Below are positions 24,171 to 35,100 of a stretch of 64,000 bases of DNA, in pieces. Position 1 is the stretch's first letter. Each line of letters begins with the position of its first letter. This DNA is from Diprion similis (Eukaryota > Arthropoda > Insecta > Hymenoptera > Diprionidae): assembly GCF_021155765.1 (NCBI RefSeq), contig NC_060109.1, positions 2,877,001-2,941,000 on the forward strand, read 5' to 3'. Position numbers and translations under genes: made by a program. Below the pieces are notes generated by a model. It ran no database searches. It had not been told where the DNA came from and worked only from the letters and a program-made list of their open reading frames with translations.

Positions 24171-27100
24171 ACCTATGTGAAGCTGGCCTGCAACTTAAGA
24201 TTTTTGAAATAATTAATATACCAAAAAATTGCTCCCGATTTGCTCTTAATTGCTCCGTACTTTTTATTAATTGCTCCCGCATGGATCCAGAGAAAAACTA
24301 AAAAAATGAAAACCGAAAAAAAAACTGAAATCTAGGGAAATTCTTTAAACGCGGTTTTTGGCTAAACGGAAGGGATTTAAAGGATCTTCTGTGCGGCAAA
24401 AAATTGCTCCCCGTATGCACTTAATTGCTCCACCGTCAGATTTAATGAATTCGCATTCGTTATCGAAAAAAAAAGGAAAAATGCAATGTGACCATAAAGT
24501 AGTGGGGGGTGGGCTAACTTCACAACCGGCTTGAAACAAGCCTGACGAACAAAAATTAAAAAATAATTATACTAATTAATTGCTCCTGATTTGCTCCTAA
24601 TTGCTCCGTAGTTTCCATTATTTGCTCCCGCATAGAGCCGGAGAAAAACTAAAAACAAAAAACCGAAAAGAAGAAGAATCTAGGGGAAAATGGCTGGAAC
24701 GGAGTAGGAAATAGATATTTGCGTCTATATGAATGAAATACATCAGAAAACAATTGCATTTGTATTGCTTTAATTTGCTCTACCTTTATTTCTAATTGCT
24801 CCCTCGTAATTGCAGAGTTATGAAATGATTAAGCAAGCTAGATGACGACATAACCCTACTTTTGATCGGACTCCGTTATACGGAATAAAAAAGGGACAAT
24901 TGGGCTTATATGCATAAAATGAATCGAAAACGATTGCTTTGCTATTGCTTTAATTTGCTCTATCTTTATTTGTAATTGCTCCCTCGTATTCACAGAGTTA
25001 TAAGATGATTAACAAGCTCGATGACGACATAACCCTACTTTTGATTGGACTCCGTTATACGGAGTAAAAAAGGGACATAACCCTACTTTTGATTGGACTC
25101 CGTTATACGGAGTAAAAAAGGGATAATTGGGCATATATGCATAAAATAAATCGAAAACGATTGCTTTTTTGTTGCTTCAATTTGCTCCACCTTGATTTTT
25201 AATTGCTCCCTCGTAATCGCAGAGTTTTAACATGATAAACAGGCTTGATGACAACATAACCCTACTTTTTGGTCAGCCTTCGTCATTAGTTAATCATCTT
25301 AAAAATCCCGATTACGAGGGAGCAATTCAAAATAAAAGTGGAGCAAATTGGAGCAACAAAAAATCAATCGTTTTCTGATTTATTTCGTCCATATATTCCC
25401 AATTATCCTTCGCTTTTACTCCGTATAACGGAGTCCGATCAAAAGTAGGGTTATGTTGTCACCGAGTTTGGTAATCATATTATAACTCAGCGAATACGAG
25501 GAAGCAATTAAATATAAAGGTAGAGCAAACTGAAGCAACAGAAGAGCAATCGTGTTTTGATTTATTTTATGCATACATACCTAAATATCCATCACCTTCA
25601 TCGTAAAACGGAGTCCGATCGAAAGTATGGTTATATTGTCATCGAGCTTGCTAATCATCTTAAAACTCCACGAATACGAGGGAGCAATTAGAAATAAAGA
25701 TGGAGATAATTAAAGCTTCACAAATTCAGTCGTTTCCTGATTTATTTCATCTATATAAACGCAAATATCTATTTCCTACTCCGAATGACGACGGCCGATC
25801 TAAAGTTTATGTTGTCGTCGAGCTTATTGTTAATCATCTTGTAACTCCGCAATTACGAGGGAGCAATTAAAAATAAAGACGGAGCAAATTGAAACCGCAG
25901 GAAAGCAATCGTTTGCCAATTTATTTCATCCATATATGCCCAATCATCCCTCTTTTACTCCGTATAACGGAGTAGATCAAAAGCAGGGTTATGTTGTCGT
26001 CGAGCTTGTTAATCACTTAAAAATAAAGATGGAGCAAATTGAAGAAACAGAAGAGCAATCGTTTTAGGATTTATTTTATGTATATATACCTAAATATCCA
26101 TCACCTTCATCGTTGAACGAAGTCCGATCAAAAGTATGGTTATGTCGTCATCAAGCTTATGTTAATCATCTTGTAACTCCGCGAATACGAGGGGAGCAAT
26201 TAAAAATAAAGATGGAGCAAATTGAAGCAACTGAAAAGCAATCGTTTTCTGATTTATTTTATCCATAAAGACTCAATTATTCATTTCCTACTCCGTATGG
26301 TGGATTCCGATCAAAAGGAGGTTATGTTGTCATCAAGCTTGTTAATCATCTTGTAACACCGCGAATACGAGGGGAGCAATTAAAAATAAAGATGGAGCAA
26401 ATTGAAGCAACAGAAAAACTATCGTTTGCCAATTTATTTCATCCATATATGCCCACTTATCCCTCTTTTATTCCGTATAACGGAGTCAATCAAAAGTAGG
26501 GTTATGTTGTCATCGTGCTTGAGAATCATCTTAAAACTCCGCGATTACGAGGGAGCAATTAGAAATAAAGGTGGAGCAAATTAAAACTACACAAATTCAG
26601 TCATTTCCTGATTTATTTTATCTATACATAGATGCGAATATCTATTTTCTACTCCTAATGACGAAGGCTGACCAAAAAGTAGGGTTATGTTGTCATCGAG
26701 CCTGTTTATCATGTTAAAACTCTGCGATTACGAGGGAGCAATTAAAAATCAAGGTGGAGCAAATTGAAGCAACAAAAAAGCAATCGTTTTCGATTTATTT
26801 TATGCATATATGCCCAATTATCCCTTTTTTACTCCGTATAACGGAGTCCAATCAAAAGTAGGGTTATGTCGTCATCGAGCTTGTTAATCATCTTATAACT
26901 CTGTGAATACGAGGGAGCAATTACAAATAAAGATAGAGCAAATTGAAGCAATAGCAAAGCAATCGTTTTCGATTCATTTTATGCATATAAGCCCAATTGT
27001 CCCTTTTTTATTCCGTATAACGGAGTCCGATCAAAAGGAGGTTATGTCGTCATCTAGCTTGCTTAATCATTTCATAACTCTGCAATTACGAAGGAGCAAT

Positions 27101-27723
27101 TAGAAATAAAGGTAGAGCAAATTAAAGCAATACAAATGCAATTGTTTTCTGATGTATTTCATTCATATAGATGCAAATATCTATTTCCTACTCCGTTCAA
27201 GCCATTTTCCCTAGATTCTTGTTCTTTTCGGTTTTTTGTTTTTAGTTTTTCTCCGGCTCTATGCGGGAGCAAATAATGGAAACTACGGAGCAATTAGGAG
27301 CAAATCAGGAGCAATTAATTAGTATTATTATTTTTTAATTTTCGTTTGTCAGACTTGTTTCAAGTTGGTTGTGAAGTTGGCCCACCCCCCACTACTTTAT
27401 GGTCACATCACATTTTTCCTTTTTCTTTTCGATAAAGAGTGCGAATTCATTAAATCTGATGGTGGAGCAATTAAGTGTATACGGGGAGCAATTTTTTGCC
27501 GCACAGAAGATCCTTTAAATCCCTTCCGTTTAGCCAAAAACCGCGTTCAAAGAATATCCCTAGATTTCAGTTTTTTGTCGGTTTTCTTTTTTTCAGTTTT
27601 TCTCCGAATCTATTCGGGAGCAATTAATAAAAAGTACGGAGCAATTAGGAGCAAATCGGGAGCAATTTTTTGGTACATTAATTATTTAAAAAATCTTAAG
27701 TTGCAGGCCAGCTTCACATAGGT
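24171..27723. mobile_element. 3.55 kb non-autonomous foldback transposon
   Basis: The ends are inverted: ACCTATGTGAAGCTGGCCTG at 24171 and its complement ending at 27723. About the first 34 bases are identical and roughly nine in ten match by eye after that. Terminal segments of about 530 bases (24171-24700, 27200-27723) are studded with TTGCTCCC / GGGAGCAA words. Inside, units of about 180 bases repeat, each carrying CTCCGTTATACGGAG-type palindromes and TAATTGCTCCCTCGTA. Three units point one way (about 24720-25285); about eleven point the other way (about 25300-27180). Left arm 24171-25285 therefore pairs with 26640-27723. A 48-base block is duplicated exactly in tandem at 25027-25122. No long frame, so non-autonomous. 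Long tandem-repeat arms and a 9-bp duplication are the marks of Drosophila FB elements, which are mobilised by a Mutator-related (MULE-NOF) transposase; membership of that superfamily is inference. Confidence 0.85.
25027..25122. repeat. Exact tandem duplication of 48 bases inside the foldback left arm
   Basis: 25027-25074 and 25075-25122 are identical (ACATAACCCTACTTTTGATT onward) and each includes the CTCCGTTATACGGAG palindrome. The matching place in the right arm (about 26820-26860) has one copy. Confidence 0.93.
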
Positions 27724-27732
27724 CACCTCCCC
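27724..27732. repeat. Right target-site duplication CACCTCCCC
   Basis: Nine bases directly after the right terminus of the foldback element, identical to 24162-24170. Confidence 0.9.
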
Positions 27733-29012
27733 GCGAGCACATCATGTGACTCGTTCAGGTGATGCCCCCTGACTAGCTTGATGAGCTAGTCGAACGATTG
27801 GCTCGTGGCCCTAAGAATCGAGCCCCTTGTGCCAATGCACCCTGATACATGGAACACCATAATAGAGAGTGGACACAATATAGAGACCTGATCGAGTGTA
27901 CGGCAAGTTATGAAACACGCGCCAAGACGCGCTCGTCCGCACTCGCTCACTTCCGAAACTTAACTGCCCAAGTCCGCGCGCTCGCGGCTCTCGGGCGTAA
28001 GCGGCACCCGCCTGCCCCCTGGTTCTTAGCGCTGAAACTATATTCTAACTATGCCCTGCGTCTTTAACCGCACAGATCGCCAAAGGCGCGAACGAATTAA
28101 AAATAAATTCCAAGAAAAAATCTTATTTTGAAAAACGAAAGTTAAAAAAAAATATTCTGCATTCTCATCCCAGTTTGAAACTGTGACGTAAAAATGTGTT
28201 TGCAAGTACCTGATTTTACAGAAAACTTTCATCGATTTTAAAAATGTCCATCATCATGTCAAGGATATTTTCTCACTTCACGAGATCGCCACACTTTTAC
28301 AAAATGGTGGGAAAATTCCGAAGAATTAGAGGTATTATTCTCAACCGAAACAAACCAAAAAATCCATTGATCATCAGAATCCCAGCGGGTCAGGTCGAAG
28401 ACCCGTTGGTTTAACGTGGAATGCTCCATGTATCCGAAGACTTGGTTTGACTTGAGGGTCCCCGTATATTAAATCAATTTCATATTTATTCGTGGTATGT
28501 TTAAACTGACAAAACTTACAGAGGAGGATGAAAGATTTGATCAAGATGAAAAAAACTCACCGATTTGGAGAAGTGACAGTTGTCACTGAACCTGAACAAT
28601 CCGTGGCCTCACAGCTTCTTCTCGTTCTAAAATTGAATTTGTCATTCAGCCAAGGATTGATTAAATCTGATGAAAGTGCCGATACTTCGACAGGTATGGT
28701 GTGAAAGAAGTATTTTTTTATACGAAGCCGTGGTACATAAAAGTTCGGGACAATTTCCTGTGGCACAAATATTGTCGTAACAACATGACGCCGTTGCCAC
28801 TCAGCATTGACTCCTCACTTCGGTCAAAACAGGAACTCCTTCTCCGAAAGAAGCATGTACGCATGCAATTTTGAAACTGGAGCATATATCCAAACTCGTA
28901 AATTTCTAACAACAAATTCGATTTCACAGGTATAGTATGTAATGCTTCGAAAGAATTGTTGATTGCAGTGATCCGTATATTCACACAGTACAAAACGATT
29001 TCTAATTACGCT
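27733..29012. other. Region without a recognised gene
   Basis: 27733-28070 is clearly GC-richer than its surroundings and is the right half of the foldback target locus. It has one 72-codon frame (27849-28067) that I do not recognise and do not call. A small hairpin, CGGGTC-N8-GACCCG, sits near 28385. 28080-29012 is AT-rich with short unrelated frames. Confidence 0.5.
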
Positions 29013-30150
29013 AATAATGTGTGTTACCTTAATGATCTACCGATCTGTTACGTCCGCATGGCGTGACCCATTTTATAAAAACTTACGCCGATCTCCTGAA
29101 AACCGAAAGGCCGATGGTTAAACAATTTTATATGACTACAATGGGGCAGGTGATTTTAGCACGTGATGAGGAGCAGGCTGAAAAATTGATCAAATTCATT
29201 TTAACAATTAACTTGCAAAGAGAGACGAAAGGCTTTACACGAATGGAAACAAAATGCACTGCAAAATTTACAAAGGTATCCTCCAGAATTTGATAACAAG
29301 TGAAACTTCTTCATTGAACGATGGAAACAACACTCATGGAGATTGGAGGCCGAATGGTTAATAGAAATATTTAAATAAGATCGATGTCCTGCGTGCCTTT
29401 GGTTTAATCATACGTCATATGTTTAATTTATTTACTTATTTGCCTTGGAATTTTTATTTATCTAGAATAAGGTGTCCTGATAGATTATAGCTAACTATAC
29501 AGCTTATCACTATCAGCGATTGCCGAACTATGGAAATAATCCAATTGCTTAATTTGAAGGATCTATTATTTTGCGAATTTCAGCCGTTTTGCTATTCACT
29601 TTTCAATATCAACTTTTCAATATAAGAAATCATGAAAAAGTAAATGCAAAGTAAATATATTTACCCGGTCTTTGCTGCAATACCTTCAGATTCATCACCT
29701 TTTTCTATAGAAATTGACGACGAAGATGAAGATGATTTTTCCGAAAACGGGTCGCATGATTGGGGAAGAAGAATGAATTCTGAAGTCTAAGCAGTCATTG
29801 CAAAGGAACGCGGCAATCGAGTAAATGCTCATTATCTACCCAGACTACCCAGTCGTCGTTTAACTGACCTCAAATATTTGCCTACATGGTCTTGTATATC
29901 ACGGGACAAGTTCGGTACAGAAGTACATAAGCACAGAAGAGTACCAGCGAGAGTACCAGCCTCAAGTGCACCCATCGAGTCGGACTTCACCGATATCAAA
30001 AGTCCCATAGTGAAGAATTATAAACTACCACTGAGTGACGAATTCATAACCATCCATGAAAATCACATCAACGAAAGATTAAAAAACCGAATCAATGCAC
30101 AATATACTTTTACATTGTTTCATTTAAAATTTTCTCGAGTTCGCTTTTAG
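29013..30150 (+). pseudogene. Broken transposase-like open reading frame
   Basis: Three pieces read in order on plus. First a frame ending at about 29062 with NDLPICYVRM. After a frameshift, 29063-29293 (THFIKTYADLLKTERPMVKQ and RDEEQAEKLIKFILTI). After a gap of about 390 bases, 29688-30150, with an in-frame TAA at about 29788, an acidic stretch, LKYLPTWSCI, ASSAPIESDFTDIK and LSDEFITIHENHI. The order of these blocks recalls uncharacterised insect transposase-like proteins with a cysteine or acidic mid-region and a late SSAxxE-F-xxLK block. The exact family is not identified. The frameshift, stop and gap make it non-functional as read. Confidence 0.45.
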
Positions 30151-32135
30151 TTTTTCATTGGATGGTCGTATCTGACAATTTTTTGTCTTGATTAGATTTC
30201 CAATATTTTTGGCTGGCAGCTGATGTCCAAGTTTATTGCACAAAAATGCATTCGAAAAAAATCGAGAACTCTGTGTGACCGATACTTTTAGGAGCCACTA
30301 TGTCTGATCAGCTCTCCTCCCCGTTCTCTGTATAAACCTTGTCCTTTTCAGTTATGCAATAACAAAAAAGAATTATTGAACGAAGCCATTTTCTACAAAA
30401 ATGAACATTTTCGAACATTATCTTCATCCGTGCAGCACCATGAAACTACCGAGCCTGAAAACCTAGACAATGCCTCTGAAATACCACCGAGTATACAATC
30501 CGAATCTACTGATTATTGTGCCGGTAATTTTTTACCGACATTACACGCTGCATTACCGACATGCATGTAATGTTGGTAAAAAAAAAAATGTCCCCAAAAT
30601 GAGATGTCAGTGTTCTTCGTAATTGAAAACCAGATCAGCTGCCATTTCATCATTTTACCATCAAATCGTATGGGAGTGGGCTCACTGGGATCAAATTGTG
30701 TGTTTCATCAGCACCGAGTGGCATCATACCGGATAGTTCGATCCTTTTGGTACAATTGTGAAAATTTTTTCTATTTCGGTGAGTAATATTTTATTTTATT
30801 TATTCGGTAATACTTATTCACGATTAAAAAGAATGTATTTCGTGTATCGCTGCAGGTAATCTGTGTAATATCAAATATATGTAAGAACCTGACTCCAAGG
30901 GAATGTAAACAGTAACCTAACCTACAATTTCTAATATAACTTACTTGTGAAAATTGACACTCGAACCATTTGATTTGTCACTTTCTATTTTACAAATTCA
31001 GCATTTCAGAACCATCGTGAAATTTTGATGTATTTATATTATGTTCACACTGCGCACTTCGAACTACTCAAGCGCACGTCAAACACTACGTGGGCACTGC
31101 AGTCTGCGCCCTTACCGCATCGCTTGGTGCAGCTCTGACGTAGTCACGTGACTATTTTGAACCGGCTAATCAAATTTTGTGAGAGAGAGAAAGCTACTCA
31201 TGCCACAATATCTATCCTTTATACACTCACCCTCTATATTATCTTCACGATTATGGGACAGCATATGACTGGCCCCTCTATGCACTACATGCTCTAAGGT
31301 GGCCATCGATCTGTAGTTTTTACAATCTACGCCAATGGGTACCACGTGCCATTACCGGCCATGTGCGTCCACAGCGGACATAACCTAAACTAATGTAACA
31401 CAATCTAAAAGTTATGAATTGTTTTAAAAAAAATCTGAAGCCTAAAATTTGAAACTGTATGTATAGCCGTAGGTAGTATTTTCTGATTTATTTTACTTTG
31501 CGCAATATCTATTTACACGGTTGAATGACCGCAATGAATTCATGCCACATCCTCGCACGGGAGGTTAAATTACGTTCACAATCAGGCTGTGTTATATCGG
31601 CACAGAGGATTTCAGGTATTCTCGGATTCTATCACTATCCTAATATTGCATACGACAAAACCTACTGGGAACACCATCATCGTCTGCTATCAGGTTCGTT
31701 CGGAACGCATCTGATAGTACTGACAATAATCTGTAATAATTACATCACTGTTATATACGTTCTCAAATGGTTGATATCATAATAAATACCCAGTTCTTGA
31801 CGTATTTTCGAAATGACTCTCGTATGAATTGTGTTAACGATGTAGCATTCAGTGAAATCACTCCACCGTGCAAACAGACACTACGTTGCTTTTAACAACT
31901 GTAAATCTTGATTCTGAACCTATTATGTAAAATTTCTAATCGAGGGTGTACTTAGAATTAATCAGACAAATTGATTTTAGGTTCTTAAATCTGCTTCATG
32001 TGTCGTCGACGATCCATTAACTACATGTGATTAGTATTCGTAATGTTATTACATTGTATTTTCAAAAGAATTTTGGAAAACTTCAGCAAGATTTTATCTA
32101 AATAGTCTGAAATCGCCGCATCCAACACCTACAAA
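30151..32135. other. Intergenic region upstream of POLR1A
   Basis: No supported gene; frames at 30376-30570 and 31525-31782 look random. A hairpin lies at about 30528-30580 (TTACCGACATTACA with TGTAATGTTGGTAA). A short repeat at about 31140-31300 shares the 25-base end CCCTCTATGCACTACATGCTC... with the complement of 22033-22057 (23 of 25). The POLR1A promoter should lie in the last several hundred bases. Confidence 0.5.
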
Positions 32136-35100
32136 ATGTACAAACAATCAAGATCGGGCATGACAATGTCTGCAAAACATCTGGTCCCAGAAAACCTGGA
32201 ATTTTCAATGTTTACCAACGAGGATATTCGCAATTTAAGCGTTACAAAAATCAGCACACCTTTGTCCTTTAACATTTTGGGCAATCCACTGAAAGGCGGG
32301 CTCTACGACCCAGCGTTAGGTAACGATTCTATTTTCTCTTAAGAATACTACTCTTACAACCATGTAAAAAAACTATTTTAAATTAATTTAAATAGTTTTT
32401 AATTGCTAATGTATTAACTGAATCGAAATAATCCTGTCTTTGTTTTAGTTTTTTAAATATTCAGCATGTTTAATCGTATTGAAACATTCATTTCAAGGTC
32501 CAGTGAGCGAAAAGTCAGATCCCTGCGGAACATGTGGCGGAAATATAACAAAATGTTCAGGACACTTTGGACATATAGAGTTGCCACTGCCAGTAGTAAA
32601 TCCGTTATTCCACAAGCAGTTGGCTAGCATCATTAAATTGACTTGCTTGCGTTGTTTCAAACTGCAAGTACCAGAGCCTATGAAACTGTTGTTGGTAGCT
32701 AAAATAAAACTGTTGGACGAGGGCTTTGTCTCAGAGTTTAGTGATTTGGAGCAAGAAGTTCAATCCATTATAGCTGCGGGCGGCGAAGATACTGGAATCG
32801 TTGAATTCGTGAAGGAAGTTATTGAGGCTCACGTAGAGAGGCTCCATAATCGTCAGAAGCTAAATCACATTGTGCCCCTTCTTTCTGAAGAAAATCGTTC
32901 TAATGCAAGAAATGTTAATATGCAACGATGGATGCACGTTGAAAATATACTCAGACAATTTCAACCTGGACATATCTGCATACATTGTCAAGATAGTATC
33001 CCAAAAATTAGTACGTTCAGAAACCGAATTATGACCACTAAATCAGCCAATGATGAACCGGATGAAAGGTAAGCCATTAGGAGACTGATATGAACAATTC
33101 ATATGCTTCTCTCAATTTGAGAAATTTCCACTGGACTATTTGTATTTTAATATCATACAGAAAAGTCATTTTTAAACTTCGTAATGAACTGGAACTTGTT
33201 TTTCATATGTTCAACGATGTATATTGGATACCAAAAATCCACGCAACTAGTCTTAGTCCCCAATTTAGCTGTAAATTTTGGAAACTTATAGATATTTAGA
33301 ATATAGGTCCATCTCGTTAAAATGTGGAATGATATCATATTCAGTAAAATCTAAGAAATTCTAAGAAAGTAACGTTCTCGTGGATTAATTACTGTTTCAG
33401 CAAAATTAAACGAGGAATCGTTAGACGATTGGAAACTGTTCTGATGATGCCAGACCAGTCGCAAAAGTATTTGCGTGAGCTCTGGGATACGGAAAGAGAT
33501 GTATTGAAAATAATAATGCCTTGTTTGAGTACAGTGCATACGGAATATCCAACAGACATTCTTTTCTTCAGTATAATACCTGTACTTCCACCGATCGTAA
33601 GGCCAGTTAACTACATCAATGGACAACTGATAGAACATCCTCAATCCCAAGTCTATAAAGCTATTATACAGGACTGCTTGGTGCTCAGAAACATTATACA
33701 AACAATTCAAGATGGAGATACTTCAAAACTTCCCGAAGAAGGCCGAGTAAGTGAAGGAATTACAATTGTCCAGAGTAATTTCATATGATCTCATCGGTCA
33801 AACTTCACTTTACAAATTTTCTCTGACCATTTTGTAGATGGTTTTTGAACAAATAAGAGGAAATTCGCCGTCAGAAAAACTTCATAATGCTTGGCAGCAG
33901 CTCCAAGCAAACGTCGATCATCTGATGGATCGTGACGTAAACAAAACGACGGAATCAGCAAACTGTCAGGGGCTGAAACAGGTGATTGAGAAAAAAGAGG
34001 GCATTATTCGCATGCACATGATGGGGAAGAGGGTGAATTTTGCAGCCAGATCAGTCATCACTCCTGATCCCAATTTAAACATCGACGAAATTGGTATTCC
34101 CGAAGCTTTCGCTTTGAAGCTGACCTATCCAGTTCCAGTAACACCTTGGAATGTTGCCGAATTGCGACAAATGATAATTAACGGACCAAACGTCCATCCA
34201 GGGTAATTTATTTCTACATTCCAAGCATTTTTTTCACATCTGTATATTATTTTTAAATAATTGAATCGTAGGAACTGAAACAAACTTTTGCATAGCATAG
34301 TTTTTTTTTTATCCTCTTCGGAATGAAAAGATAGTAATATTTCAAGAGCAATACTACTTGATTTTTCAAATAAGTAAATAATTTAAGCATTCGTCACTGA
34401 AAACAGTTATAAAAATCTATGTAAAAAATTTCTACTACTTTAATCCATTTATTTAAATTCTAGGGCAGTTATGGTGGAGGGTGAAGATGGCTCAACAACG
34501 CGTATTAGCGCGAGTGCAGCTGTGCAAAGAGAATCAATTGCCAAACGACTTTTGACCACAAGCGTTAAGGCGACCAAATTTTTTAATGGCATAAAGATAG
34601 TTCACCGTCATTTACACAATGGAGATATATTGCTTTTGAATCGTCAGCCAACCTTACACAAGCCAAGTATCATGGCCCATAAAGCCAGGATATTGAAAGG
34701 GGAGAAAACGTTGCGCCTTCATTATGCAAATTGTAAAGCTTACAACGCCGACTTTGACGGTGATGAAATGAACGCGCATTTTCCACAAAACGAACTTGCC
34801 CGAAGTGAAGGATACAATATAGGTAAACCTGTGAATGTCTCCAAAATTTTCTGCCAGTGTAAATCATATAAAATTCTAATGCCAAACCATTTCATAAATT
34901 TTTTTAGCCAACGTTTCTAGCCAGTACCTCGTCCCGAAAGATGGTACACCGTTGAGCGGCTTGATTCAAGATCACATGGTTTCTGGAGTACGTTTGACAC
35001 TCAGAGGAAAATTCTTTTCAAGGTGATTATTACAGAACTTTTTAATATCAAAGTAAAATCTAAAAATTGACTTTTGTTTTATATCAACAAAACTTTTGTC

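Noticed and set aside
24402-27600. Regular repeats considered as a CRISPR array
   Set aside because: The host is a eukaryote, the units are about 180 bases, contain palindromes and switch orientation; they belong to a foldback transposon.
27775-27840. Possible tRNA-like segment (GATTGGCTCGTGGCCC, ATCGAGCCCC)
   Set aside because: I could not fold acceptor, D and T arms consistently; no tRNA gene was recognised anywhere in the window.
27849-28067. 72-codon GC-rich frame right of the foldback element
   Set aside because: Only composition supports it; no homology recognised and no splice or start context.
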